From: Streptosporangium amethystogenes | GTDB taxonomy: Bacteria; Actinomycetota; Actinomycetes; Streptosporangiales; Streptosporangiaceae | Length of the DNA stretch: 64,000 nucleotides | Direction: 5' to 3' | Assembly: GCF_000721075.1 (NCBI RefSeq) | Contig: NZ_JOEQ01000019.1 | Location: forward strand, 1-64,000 | In this document: piece by piece, positions 8,765-17,196 of the stretch | How the letters are laid out: each line of letters starts with the position of its first letter | Position numbering within the stretch: position 1 is the stretch's first letter | Made by a program: the position numbers and the translations under genes | The notes under the pieces: model-generated | What the model saw: the letters and a program-made list of their open reading frames with translations, nothing else | What the model was told of the DNA's origin: nothing | Databases searched by the model: none

Positions 8765-9304
8765 ATGATGCGAACTCAGCTTGCGTCGCCGTGCCAGGCC
8801 CCGGCGTCACCCGTGCCCCTGGACGCCATGCCGGGGAAGGTCGTCGAGATCCGGCTCGCGCGGCCGGATGACGAGGAACGGATTCGTCGCTTCCTCGGGG
8901 GACTGTCGCCCCGGACACGGGTGCGGCGGTTCTTCGGCGGGGTGAGCCGTCCCGGCGCGGGTTTCGTCAGGGCGCTCCTCGCGGTGGACGAACGGTGCGA
9001 CGCGCTGCTCGCGCTCCGCGGGGATCTCGTCGTCGGGCACGCCATGAGCTACCGGAGAGAGGAAGAAGCGGTCGACGTCGAGATCGCGGTGGTGGTGGGC
9101 GACGAGTGGCAGGGAGTGGGGCTCGGCTCCCGGCTCGTCCGCGCACTGATGCGCCGCGCGGCGGCCCGGGGGGCCGGGACGGTGGGGATGGACGTGCTCG
9201 GAGACAACCGCACGGTGCTGGCGATGATCCGCAGGATGTGGCCCGAGGCGACCATGCGTGTCTCCTGCGGCACGGTGGAGGTGACCGCGAGAATCCCGCA
9301 CTGA
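8765..9304 (+). CDS. GNAT family N-acetyltransferase
   Basis: 179 residues from ATG 8765; a further ATG at 8828 would also keep the domain. The acetyl-CoA loop motif is WQGVGLGSRLVRAL (Q/R-x-x-G-x-G/A), followed by a helix ending in a GDNRTVLAMIRRM segment typical of GNAT folds. The strand before it, VDVEIAVVVGDEW, is the usual beta-4. The gene is divergent from the HxlR regulator. The acceptor substrate is unknown. Confidence 0.82.
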   Translation: MMRTQLASPCQAPASPVPLDAMPGKVVEIRLARPDDEERIRRFLGGLSPRTRVRRFFGGVSRPGAGFVRALLAVDERCDALLALRGDLVVGHAMSYRREEEAVDVEIAVVVGDEWQGVGLGSRLVRALMRRAAARGAGTVGMDVLGDNRTVLAMIRRMWPEATMRVSCGTVEVTARIPH

Positions 9305-9401
9305 GGGGCCCCGTGTCGGGGCGCGGGCAGGCGGGCAGGGCCTCCGGGGGGATGGCGCGGTATCGCGATCAAGGCGGTAGGATCGGCGTGGCCCAAGCTG
9401 T

Positions 9402-9421
9402 TTCCCGCACAGTTTGCGGAA
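9402..9421. promoter_or_regulatory. Imperfect palindrome, probable TetR operator
   Basis: TTCCCGCA (9402-9409) and TGCGGAA (9415-9421) form an inverted repeat with one extra C in the left arm. It ends 29 bp before the GTG of the TetR-type gene, a usual place for autoregulation. Confidence 0.4.
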
Positions 9422-9450
9422 TAAGGTTCTGGTGCCTCACCATTGGAATC

Positions 9451-10047
9451 GTGAAGACTGCCAAGAACGGACGCGACGGCCGCACCAGGATCGTCGAGGG
9501 CGCCCTGCGACGATTCAGCCAAGATGGTGTCTCGGCCACCACGCTGGCCAGCCTCCGTGAGGAGAGCGGCGTCAGCGTCGGCAGCTTCTATCACCATTTC
9601 GCCAGCAAGGAACATGTCTTCGGCGTCCTGTACGCCGAGACCCTGCGCATGTACCAGGACGCGTTCCTCGCCGAACTCCATCGCCACGAGGGGGCGCGGG
9701 AGGGCATCGAGGCCATCGTCGCGCTGCACATGTCCTGGTGTGGCGAGCACCGCGAGCGGGCCCACCTGCTGATCAGTGAGCGGCCGCCCAGGCGCGAGGA
9801 GCCGGGCGGCACCGAGGTGTCGGAGTCGCGCAGGGCGTTCTTCAGAACGGTCTCCGACTGGTGGCGCCCGCACATGAAGAACGGGCTGCTCCAGCCCGTC
9901 CACCCGACGATGTGCTACGTGCTCTGGCTCGGACCGGCCAACGAGATGTGCCGCCTGTGGTTCGCCGGGGCGCACCAGCCCACCTCCGAAGAGATCGGCG
10001 GCCTCTGTGAGGCGGCCTGGCAGAGCCTGCGGCAGCAGGGTTCCTGA
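9451..10047 (+). CDS. TetR/AcrR family transcriptional regulator
   Basis: 198 residues from GTG 9451. The frame is open far upstream, but residues before this point overlap the acetyltransferase gene and do not look coded. The N-terminal helix-turn-helix is clear: RTRIVEGALRRF, then GVSATTLASLREESGVSVGSFYHHFASKEHVFG, with the YHHF recognition-helix pattern. The ligand domain is unremarkable, so the inducer cannot be guessed. The ribosome site is weak. Confidence 0.85.
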   Translation: MKTAKNGRDGRTRIVEGALRRFSQDGVSATTLASLREESGVSVGSFYHHFASKEHVFGVLYAETLRMYQDAFLAELHRHEGAREGIEAIVALHMSWCGEHRERAHLLISERPPRREEPGGTEVSESRRAFFRTVSDWWRPHMKNGLLQPVHPTMCYVLWLGPANEMCRLWFAGAHQPTSEEIGGLCEAAWQSLRQQGS

Positions 10048-10081
10048 CCGCCGTCACCGTTCTCGCCCGCCCGGAGCGGGC

Positions 10082-10393
10082 TCAGCGCGTGCCCGCCAGT
10101 TGGCGCATCCGCGTCGACACCCGCCAGACGTCCTTGTCGAGCGAGATGTCCAGTCGCAGGTCCTGACGCCGGCGCCGCAGGCCGGGCACGCGCACCCGGT
10201 CGGAGACGTCGAACCTGCCACGCCTGGCGTAGCCGAACCCCAGCTCTCCGGGGAGGACTCGCAACTCATCCTGATTGCCGCATCGTGGACAGGTCCAGGC
10301 GACCAGATCCTTGCCTCGGCAGTAATCGTGGCAGGCGCGAAAATACTCATCAGGGCGAAAACGGGACTCACAGGCGAAGCAGGGGATCAGCAT
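10082..10393 (-). CDS. Small zinc-ribbon-like protein
   Basis: 103 residues from ATG 10393, with AAGGA 6-7 bp upstream. Two CxxC pairs (CFAC at residues 5-8 and CPRC about 30 residues later, in AWTCPRCGNQ) suggest one zinc site. The C-terminal half is basic and ends with RMRQLAGTR. No homologous family is recognised. It sits alone between two plus-strand genes. Confidence 0.6.
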   Translation of the reverse strand: MLIPCFACESRFRPDEYFRACHDYCRGKDLVAWTCPRCGNQDELRVLPGELGFGYARRGRFDVSDRVRVPGLRRRRQDLRLDISLDKDVWRVSTRMRQLAGTR

Positions 10394-10533
10394 CACGGAT
10401 CCTTTGGAACGGATGGTGCAGCTACCAAGAAGTACCGCCTCCCGGTTGAAGCCCGCTTGCAGAATGCTTACCCCGGTGTGTAACGGTCTCATCACTCGGG
10501 GCGGCCGGACCTGCCCGGTGCGAGGATTGCCCG

Positions 10534-11985
10534 GTGAACGATCTGCTGGACCGGCTCAGAGAGCTTCTGCTCGACACCGGCTACACCATCGACGGCGTCC
10601 GCGAGCGGCTCGGTGACATCGCCGCCACCGCGCTCTCCCGCGAGGAGACGGTGCCCGCCCTGCGCGTCACCGGCCGGGGCGATCCGCTCGGCACCCTGAT
10701 CCGGCTGTGGTGGCTCGGCGCCTCCGTGGAGGCGCGAGGGGCACCGGCGGGCCTCCCGCTGGAGGAACTGGCCGCCGCGGGACTGGTGACCGTCGAGGGC
10801 GGGCGGGTCACCTCCACGGTTCACCTGCAGCCCTGGGAGACCGGTGGTTACCTGGTCTCCGACCGCAAGGTCAGGCCGGGCGACCCCGCCCTGCGCCCGG
10901 ACCACGTCGTCGGCGCGGGGGGAGCCTCGGCGAACCTCGCCCAGCTGGCCTCACATCGCCCGGTCGGGCGTGCGCTGGATCTCGGTACCGGGTGCGGGGT
11001 CCAGGTGCTCCATCTGAACGGCCGCGCCGAGGAGATCACGGCCACCGACGTCAACCCGCGCGCGCTGGAGCTGGCCCGGTTGAGCTGGGCACTGTCCGGG
11101 ATCACCGGGGTCGAGGCGCGGCGGGGTTCCATGTTCGATCCCGTCGAGGGCGAACGCTTCGACCTGGTCGTCTCCAACCCGCCGTTCGTGATCTCCCCGG
11201 CCGGCCGGTTCACCTACCGGGAGTCGGGCCTGTCCGCCGACGACTTCTGCCGCGACCTGGTACGGCGGGCGCCGAATCACCTCGCCCCCGGCGGCACCTG
11301 CCACCTGCTGGCCAACTGGCTGCACGTCGACGGCGAGGACTGGCGTGACCGGGTGGGCGGCTGGCTCGCCGGGACCGGCTGCGACGGCTGGGCGGTCCAG
11401 CGCGACGTGCAGGATCCCGCCGAGTACGTCGAGCTGTGGCTGAGGGACGCCGCCGAGCAGGGCACCCCGCGCTACCGCGAGCTCTACGACGACTGGCTCG
11501 GCTGGTTCGAGTCCGAGAACGTCACCGGGATCGGCTTCGGCTGGATCACGCTGCACGACTCCGGGAGTCTTGACCCGGTCGTGCGGGTGGAGGAGTACGG
11601 CCTGCCAGTGGAGTTGCCGGTCGGCGGATACGTGGACGAGGTGCTCGGCGCGATCACCACGGCGCACCGGCTGACCGACGCCCAGCTGCTGGGTGCCAGG
11701 CTGGCGGTCGCCGAGGGGGTGCTGGAGGAGCGGATCGGGCCGCCCGGCGCCGAGGACCCGGCGCGGATCGTGTTGCGGCAGACCGGAAGACTACGCCGCA
11801 GCACGCGGGTCGGGACCGTGGAAGCCGCCCTCGCGGGGGTCTGCGACGGTGACTATCCACTGGCCCCGCTGCTCGACGCGATCGCGGAACTCACCGGCGA
11901 GGACCCCGATGACCTGCGGGCCAAGGCCCCTGCCGTGCTCCGTCCACTGATTGCCGAGGGGTTTTTCCACATATCCACAGGGTGA
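10534..11985 (+). CDS. HemK/PrmC-like class I methyltransferase with N-terminal extension
   Basis: 483 residues from GTG 10534. The SAM-binding motif I is LDLGTGCGVQ (148-157), followed by TDVNPRALELAR, and the N5-glutamine/N6-adenine type motif NPPF is at 215-218. About 140 residues precede the catalytic domain and about 170 follow it, so it is much longer than PrmC (about 280); long actinobacterial homologues with these extra domains exist. The target is unknown. The last codons coincide with DnaA-box-like sequences. Confidence 0.8.
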   Translation: MNDLLDRLRELLLDTGYTIDGVRERLGDIAATALSREETVPALRVTGRGDPLGTLIRLWWLGASVEARGAPAGLPLEELAAAGLVTVEGGRVTSTVHLQPWETGGYLVSDRKVRPGDPALRPDHVVGAGGASANLAQLASHRPVGRALDLGTGCGVQVLHLNGRAEEITATDVNPRALELARLSWALSGITGVEARRGSMFDPVEGERFDLVVSNPPFVISPAGRFTYRESGLSADDFCRDLVRRAPNHLAPGGTCHLLANWLHVDGEDWRDRVGGWLAGTGCDGWAVQRDVQDPAEYVELWLRDAAEQGTPRYRELYDDWLGWFESENVTGIGFGWITLHDSGSLDPVVRVEEYGLPVELPVGGYVDEVLGAITTAHRLTDAQLLGARLAVAEGVLEERIGPPGAEDPARIVLRQTGRLRRSTRVGTVEAALAGVCDGDYPLAPLLDAIAELTGEDPDDLRAKAPAVLRPLIAEGFFHISTG

Positions 11986-12006
11986 TTCTCCACAGGCTGT
12001 GGATAT
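11963..12006. other. Cluster of four DnaA-box-like 9-mers
   Basis: TTTTCCACA (11963-11971), ATATCCACA (11971-11979), TTCTCCACA (11986-11994) and, inverted, TGTGGATAT (11998-12006) each differ by one base from TTATCCACA or TTGTCCACA. Four near-matches in 44 bp, in a GC-rich genome, is unlikely by chance. The cluster spans the stop codon of the methyltransferase and the start of a 312-bp gene-free stretch (11986-12297) which otherwise holds one hairpin. Confidence 0.45.
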
Positions 12007-12100
12007 CGCCGCTATTGCCTGTCAATCGGATGTCAAACCCGATGGGGGAAGCTCTGGACGTGGGCACGGACCCGGGGGGTGAAGGGTCCGCGCAAAGTCC

Positions 12101-12129
12101 GGCCGGCCGCCACAGTGAGGCGGCCGGCC
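12101..12129. terminator. GC-rich hairpin between convergent genes
   Basis: GGCCGGCCGCC (12101-12111) pairs perfectly with GGCGGCCGGCC (12119-12129) around a 7-nt loop. There is no T tract, which is common for actinomycete terminators. It lies between the convergent methyltransferase and AfsR-like genes, so it may serve both. Confidence 0.5.
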
Positions 12130-12297
12130 CGCGGGCGACGTACCGGATGACCGGGCCCCCTACACGTCGCCCGGGGCCAGGCGGCCAGCCGGGCTGCCAC
12201 GTTCATTCCGGACCGCGGACCGACTTCGAGGGGTATGCCAGTGATCAACCACGTCTGGATGACGCGACTTGACGATGATCTTTACAGCGATCTTGGA

Positions 12298-15200
12298 TCA
12301 GCTGTCGACCTGGTCGCGCTCCAGCAGAAGGCGCAGATCCTCGGCCTCGGGTGCCCCAAGCCTGCTGAACAGGTCGTGGGCGCGTTCGAGGCAGTCGCGA
12401 CCGCGGCCGGTGCTGCCGAGGCCGTTGAGCGCCTTGCCTAGCACCCACAGGGCCTGCGCCTCACCGTACGGGTGGCTGATCTCCCGGCTCACGGTAAGCG
12501 CCTGCTCCGCGTGACGGGTCGCGTCCGTGAAGCGACCCGCGTGGATGAAGGTCTCGGCCAGCCGGGAACAGACCCGCTGCTCCCAGACCCGCTGCCTGCT
12601 GGCCCGGAAGAAGGCGAGGCACTCGGCATGGTGGTGGACCGCCTCGGTCAACCGGCCGACCCGCGACAGGATCATCCCCAGGTGGTAGCGGGCCCTGGCG
12701 GTGCCGGCGCTGGAGCCCATCTCGATGAACAGGGCCAGCCCCTGCTCGGCGGCGGCGATCGCCTCCTGCGGCTGCTCCAGGAACAGGTGGTCGCGGGCGG
12801 AGTAGCTGAGTGTCAGCGCCTCCCCGCCCCGCGCTCCGACCTCCCTGAACGCCTCGCGCGCCGAGCTGAACCAGGCCAGGGCCTCCACGTGGCGGCGCCG
12901 GCGCCCGGCCACGACGGCCAAAGCGTTCAGTACCTCGCCGACAACGATGCGATCGCCCCCGGCCGACAGCTCCAGGGAGGCACGGAACTCCTCCTCGGCC
13001 TCGGCCAGCCGGTTGGTGCCGAACAGCACCCGGCCCAGCACGTAGCGGCAGCGCAGCTCGCTGGAGACGGCACCGAGCCGTCGCGCCACGGCCAGCATCT
13101 CCCGCGTCCGGCTCTCGAATTCGCGGCCGTGGCTCCCCGACTCCAGCAGCGGCTCCATGGCGAGCAGCAGGTCGGCCCCCGGCAGCAATGCCTCGGCCCG
13201 GTTCGCGAGGCCCACCTGGGCGATCGACGCGAACAGCGACTCCGCCTCCACCGACAGCCAGGCCACAGCCTCGTCGGCGGAGACGAAGGCGTGGCCGGTA
13301 CCGGTGACCCCCAGCTGGTCGGCGATCGTGCTGCCCTCGTAGGCGAGGCGGTGCGCCGAGCGCGCGGACGCCAGGTAGAAGTCGAGCAGCCGGGCCAGCG
13401 CCGCCGCGCCCTCCCCGCCGATGGCCACGCTCACCCCGGACCCGCGCTGCTCCCCGCCGTCCTGACCGCCGTCCCCCTCGGCCGTGCTCTCGGCCCGTTC
13501 CGCGATCCGGCGGGCGAAGAGCTTGAGCAGGTCGTGGAAGCGGTAACGACCGGGAGCCGGAGCCTCAAGCAGGCTGGCGTCCACCAGGGACTCCAGGACG
13601 TCCTCGGTGTCCATCGCCTCCAGCGCGAGCAGCCCGGAGGCGGCCCCGATCGAGATGTCCGGGCCTCCGGGCAGGGAGAGCAGCCGGAACGCGCGGGCCT
13701 GAGCCGGGCTGAGCTGGCCGTACCCGAGGGCGAAGGTCGCCTCCACCGCGAGGTCTCCCACACGCATCTCGTCCAGGCGGCGGCGCTCGTCGGCCAGCCG
13801 GGGAACCAGGGAGGCGACGGTCCAGGACGGCCGGGCGGCCAGGCGCGCCGCCACGATTCGCACTGCGAGCGGCAGGAAACCGCAGGCGGCGACCACGTCC
13901 ATGGCGGCGGCGCGTTCCGCTTCCACCCTCTCGGTGCCGGCGACGGTGCCGAACAGCGCGAGGGCCTCCTCCGGCTCCATGACGTCCAGGTCGATCAGCC
14001 GGGCCGAGGCCAGGTCGGCGAGTTTGCCGCGACTGGTCACGATCGCCGCGCACCCGGCCGAACCGGGGAGCAGCTGGCCCACCTGCGCGGCGTCGCGGGC
14101 GTTGTCCAGCAGCACGAGCATCCGCCGGTCGGCCAGGAGCGAGCGGAACAGCGCGGAACGCTCGGCCAGGCCGTCGGGGATGGCGTCGGCGGGCAGGCCG
14201 AGCCCACGCAGGAACGCGGCGAGCACGGACTCGGGCGCGGTCGGCTCCACCCCGTACCCGCGCAGGTCGGCGTAGAGCTGGCCATCGGGGAACAGGTCGT
14301 ACATGGCATGGGCGACGTGCACCGCCAGCGCCGTCTTGCCCACGCCGCCGATGCCGGAGATGGCCGCCACGGGCACGCCCTCGGAGCCCTCCTGGGCCGA
14401 CAGCAGCGTGCGCAGCCGCGCGATGATCTGACGGCGCCCGGTGAAGTCGTTCACGGCGGCGGGAAGCTGCGCGGGGCGCGGCAGCTCCGGGAACACCGGT
14501 GTTCCCCGCCTTCCCGACGTTCTCGTCGGCTCCGGCTCCGGGCTCCGGTCCGGGGCGGCCGGTGTGGCCTCGGCGGGTGTGAGCCGTGCGGTGGGGGCGA
14601 GCGCGAGGACCGGGTCGTCGGTGAGAATGCGCTGGTGCATGCTCGTCAGGTCGGGGCCGGGCTCGATGCCCAGTTCCTCGATCAGTGTGGCGCGGGTGTC
14701 GGCGAAGGCGGCCAGTGCCTCCGCCCTGCGCCCGCAGCGGTAGTAGGCCAGCATCAGCTGGGCGCGGAGTCGCTCGCGCAGCGGATGGTCGGCGGTCAGC
14801 GCGATCAGCTCGGACAGCACGTCGGCGTGCCTGCCCAGCTCCAGGTCCAGGTCCATCAGTACTTCCAGCACGCTCATCCGGCGCTCGGTGAGCCGGTCGC
14901 GCTGGTGTTCGGCATAGGGGCCGACGGCTCCGGCCAGCGGTTCGCCGGTGCACAGCGCCAGGCTCGCACGCAGGCTCTCCGCGGCTTTCACCAGCTCGCC
15001 CGCGCGGCGCGCGACCTCGGCCTCGGCGATGCCACGCTCGAAGAGGACCAGGTCAAGGACGACCCCGTTCAGCCGTAGCGCGTACCCCCTGCCGACGGAG
15101 GTGAGCAGTTCGGGGCGGGTGCGCGGGGACCTGTCCGGCTCCAGCACCGCGCGCAGCCGGGAGACGTAGGTGCGCAGGGCGCCGAGCGCGCGGGGTGGGG

Positions 15201-15387
15201 CGTCGTCCCCCCAGATCGCGTCGATCATCTCGGCCGGCGTCACCGCCCGGTTCTCCCTCAGCAGGAGCATCGCCAGGATGGAACGTTGCAGTGGGGTGCC
15301 CAGGTCGAGTTCGGATCCGTCACGCCAGGCCTGGACAGGACCGAGTACGGCGAACCGTAATCCGTCTCCGCTGCCCTGAACAGCCAT
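12298..15387 (-). CDS. AfsR/SARP-type multidomain transcriptional regulator
   Basis: 1029 residues from ATG 15387, with GGAG 9 nt upstream; the frame extends to 15540 but the domain begins right at residue 10. Domains: OmpR-type winged helix (about 10-105, with ALRTYVSRLRAVLEP), bacterial transcriptional activator domain (about 112-255, GEPLAG and ELGIEPGP), a Pro-rich linker, then an NB-ARC ATPase with Walker A GIGGVGKT (345-352), GLP-type and winged segments, and a TPR-rich C-terminus. This is the AfsR layout, an ATP-gated activator of secondary metabolism genes. Its upstream region carries 11-bp direct repeats of the kind SARPs bind, so autoregulation or control of the divergent secreted protein is likely. 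Confidence 0.9.
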   Translation of the reverse strand: MAVQGSGDGLRFAVLGPVQAWRDGSELDLGTPLQRSILAMLLLRENRAVTPAEMIDAIWGDDAPPRALGALRTYVSRLRAVLEPDRSPRTRPELLTSVGRGYALRLNGVVLDLVLFERGIAEAEVARRAGELVKAAESLRASLALCTGEPLAGAVGPYAEHQRDRLTERRMSVLEVLMDLDLELGRHADVLSELIALTADHPLRERLRAQLMLAYYRCGRRAEALAAFADTRATLIEELGIEPGPDLTSMHQRILTDDPVLALAPTARLTPAEATPAAPDRSPEPEPTRTSGRRGTPVFPELPRPAQLPAAVNDFTGRRQIIARLRTLLSAQEGSEGVPVAAISGIGGVGKTALAVHVAHAMYDLFPDGQLYADLRGYGVEPTAPESVLAAFLRGLGLPADAIPDGLAERSALFRSLLADRRMLVLLDNARDAAQVGQLLPGSAGCAAIVTSRGKLADLASARLIDLDVMEPEEALALFGTVAGTERVEAERAAAMDVVAACGFLPLAVRIVAARLAARPSWTVASLVPRLADERRRLDEMRVGDLAVEATFALGYGQLSPAQARAFRLLSLPGGPDISIGAASGLLALEAMDTEDVLESLVDASLLEAPAPGRYRFHDLLKLFARRIAERAESTAEGDGGQDGGEQRGSGVSVAIGGEGAAALARLLDFYLASARSAHRLAYEGSTIADQLGVTGTGHAFVSADEAVAWLSVEAESLFASIAQVGLANRAEALLPGADLLLAMEPLLESGSHGREFESRTREMLAVARRLGAVSSELRCRYVLGRVLFGTNRLAEAEEEFRASLELSAGGDRIVVGEVLNALAVVAGRRRRHVEALAWFSSAREAFREVGARGGEALTLSYSARDHLFLEQPQEAIAAAEQGLALFIEMGSSAGTARARYHLGMILSRVGRLTEAVHHHAECLAFFRASRQRVWEQRVCSRLAETFIHAGRFTDATRHAEQALTVSREISHPYGEAQALWVLGKALNGLGSTGRGRDCLERAHDLFSRLGAPEAEDLRLLLERDQVDS

Positions 15388-15481
15388 TTCTTGAATCTCC
15401 GCCCGATGGGAAGTTTTATGGCCAAATGATAGGTCCTCCCCTGCTGACTCAGTAAGTAGAGGGTTGTCCGTTCGCCGGGCC

Positions 15482-15510
15482 GTTGATCGCACGTTAATCG
15501 GCCGTTGAGC
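15482..15510. promoter_or_regulatory. SARP-type heptamer direct repeats
   Basis: GTTGATC (15482-15488), GTTAATC (15493-15499) and GTTGAGC (15504-15510) are separated by exactly 4 bp each, giving an 11-bp period. SARP family activators bind heptameric direct repeats with this spacing. The AfsR-like gene starts about 95 bp away. Confidence 0.5.
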
Positions 15511-15530
15511 CATGTCCACAATGCTGTGGC

Positions 15531-15570
15531 TGTCGGGCATGGCCCCATACGGGGGCGGCCATGCCCGACA
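15531..15570. repeat. Perfect 14-bp inverted repeat
   Basis: TGTCGGGCATGGCC (15531-15544) is the exact reverse complement of GGCCATGCCCGACA (15557-15570), with a 12-bp centre. It may be an operator or a strong RNA hairpin in a leader. It starts 20 bp after the SARP-like repeats. Confidence 0.6.
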
Positions 15571-15690
15571 TGTCGGTGGATTGCAGGTATGGATAAAGGC
15601 GCTGTAAGCGTGATGAAGGCGGGCGGGCCTATCAATGAGCCATGGCTCCTAGAGGAAGTCGGGAGCCGCCCCCTCAAGGAGAGAACCATC

Positions 15691-16173
15691 ATGCGCCGCT
15701 CGATCAGCAAACTCCTCGGTCTCGCCGCCGCCACCGCCGTCATCGCGATCGGTGTTCCGGCCCTCGCCTCCCCGGCCTCGGCCGCCACCCCCGCCGGCTC
15801 GGCCGCCTCCAGCGACTACGACGAGTTCTGGGGCTCCTACTACTCCAAGTACTACGACGACTCCCGCGCCAGCGCCAAGGGCCGCGTCTGGACCGAGGAC
15901 GACGACAGCGTCCACGTCCAGGGCAGGCTCTACGACAAGTACTCGCCGGGCTGGCTCTGCGGCTACGTCCAGTTCAAGGTCGAGGACCACGAGGGCGAGG
16001 AGAGCTACTACTGGGCGCGCAAGTGCGGCTCCCAGGGCTACACCCCCTTCCACTTCGTCCGGGAAGAGGTTGAAAACCTGCAGGTCAGGGTCTGCTACTG
16101 GGACAAGCACGACGCCAAGAGGACGCTGTGCGGCAAGTGGCGCTACATCTACGAGGTCGACGGCGAGGAGTGA
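15691..16173 (+). CDS. Small secreted protein, Tyr/Asp-rich
   Basis: 160 residues from ATG 15691 with AAGGAG 10 nt upstream. The signal peptide (MRRSISKLLGLAAATAVIAIG) ends at an Ala-Ser-Ala-Ala site near residue 31. The mature protein (about 128 residues) is acidic and aromatic (YDEFWGSYYSKYYDD) and has four Cys (in WLCGYV, RKCGSQ, RVCYW and TLCGKW) that could form two disulfides. No family is recognised. It has its own terminator and faces the AfsR-like gene across a repeat-rich region, so it may be under its control. Confidence 0.85.
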   Translation: MRRSISKLLGLAAATAVIAIGVPALASPASAATPAGSAASSDYDEFWGSYYSKYYDDSRASAKGRVWTEDDDSVHVQGRLYDKYSPGWLCGYVQFKVEDHEGEESYYWARKCGSQGYTPFHFVREEVENLQVRVCYWDKHDAKRTLCGKWRYIYEVDGEE

Positions 16174-16256
16174 TCCCGCCTCGTCCGGCGGACCTCCTCG
16201 GCGGCGTGGCGTACGAACGCCTCCATGACCCGCGTACGACATCGGACGAATACCAG

Positions 16257-16285
16257 GCCCGCCCGGGGCGCCGGGCGGGCTTTTT
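16257..16285 (+). terminator. Rho-independent terminator
   Basis: GCCCGCCC (16257-16264) pairs with GGGCGGGC (16273-16280) and is followed by TTTTT (16281-16285) and ATT. This is the clearest intrinsic terminator of the window, ending the secreted-protein gene. Confidence 0.9.
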
Positions 16286-16378
16286 ATTCCATTAAGTAGT
16301 TAAAGTGAGTTTTTACCGTTATATGGCTTTTGTCGGTTTATTTGGCTCTCCTCGCCTTACCCCTTGTCCAGGGGCGCC

Positions 16379-17023
16379 TCACGCGGCCTCGAACAGGCCC
16401 ATCCGCGCACGCAGCCGTTCTTGGACGATCGGCCATTCGTCGCTCAGGATCGAGTAGTACGCGGTATCTCGGACCGTGTCGTCGGCGCCTCGGCTCTCCG
16501 CCCGCCGCACACCGTCGAGGTGCGCGCCGAGGGCTTCGATGGCGGCCCGGGATCGTACGTTCCGTATGTCGGCCTTGAGGGTTATGCGGTGGACCTGCCA
16601 GGTCTCGAAGGCGAGGGAGAGCATCAGGTACTTGCTCTCGCGGTTGGCACCGGTCCCCTGCGCGGAGGCGGAGAGCCAGGTGTAACCGATGTCCGCCACG
16701 GACGGGACATCGCCCACCGCCCCACGAGTGCCCGGCGGCCAGGGCATGGGGCCCTGCCAGTACTCCAGGTTCATGAGACGGGTGGCACCGACCACGCGGT
16801 CGGTGTGAAGCCACCGGATGGCGAAGGGCATCGTGCGGCCCTCCGCCTGCTCAGCCAGAGTGGCCTCCACATAGGAGACCATCTCGTCCCGGCCATTGGG
16901 GACGCGAGTGAAGTCGTAGGTAGAACGGTCTTCACTCGCCGCGGCGACGAGGTCGTCGACGACCGCGAGGCTGAGCGGTTCCAGGCGCACGAGGCGCCCG
17001 GACAGGGTGACAGAAGCGGGCAT
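16379..17023 (-). CDS. RimJ/RimL-type GNAT acetyltransferase
   Basis: 214 residues from ATG 17023; the frame is open to 17200 but the extra residues do not match the fold. The start MPASVTLSGRLVRLEPL is the usual beta-1 of RimL-like enzymes. The motif SAQGTGANRESKYLML is the acetyl-CoA loop (Q-x-x-G-x-N), followed by VHRITLKADIRNVRSRAAIEALGA, the conserved Asn/Ser/Ala segment. It may acetylate a protein N-terminus or a small amine. The ribosome site is weak. Confidence 0.83.
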   Translation of the reverse strand: MPASVTLSGRLVRLEPLSLAVVDDLVAAASEDRSTYDFTRVPNGRDEMVSYVEATLAEQAEGRTMPFAIRWLHTDRVVGATRLMNLEYWQGPMPWPPGTRGAVGDVPSVADIGYTWLSASAQGTGANRESKYLMLSLAFETWQVHRITLKADIRNVRSRAAIEALGAHLDGVRRAESRGADDTVRDTAYYSILSDEWPIVQERLRARMGLFEAA

Positions 17024-17196
17024 GAGCACATAATGAGGGCTCTTTCCCCTGCCCGATGCCAAACGACACGAGACATCTTGGCGAGCATCGTGGGAAGCGT
17101 CGGCGCCAGGGCTCTCCGCAGCAAGTAAGACCAGTTCAGGCCCGCTAAATCCACCCTGGGAACACGCGTCGCCGAGGCGGGGGCCGCGATGCGATC

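Larger units (their letters stand above)
15388..15690. other. Divergent intergenic region with repeats
   Basis: 303 bp between the AfsR-like gene and the small secreted protein. It holds the three-copy direct repeat (15482-15510), the long inverted repeat (15531-15570), a weak plus-strand promoter candidate (TTGCAG 15581-15586, TGTAAG 15603-15608) and a leader hairpin GGCTCC/GGAGCC (15644-15649/15662-15667) just before the AAGGAG ribosome site. Confidence 0.5.

Noticed and set aside
12472..15078. 868-codon plus-strand frame across the AfsR-like gene
   Set aside because: Exactly antisense to a clear multidomain regulator; low-complexity Gly/Arg/Gln composition and no ribosome site.
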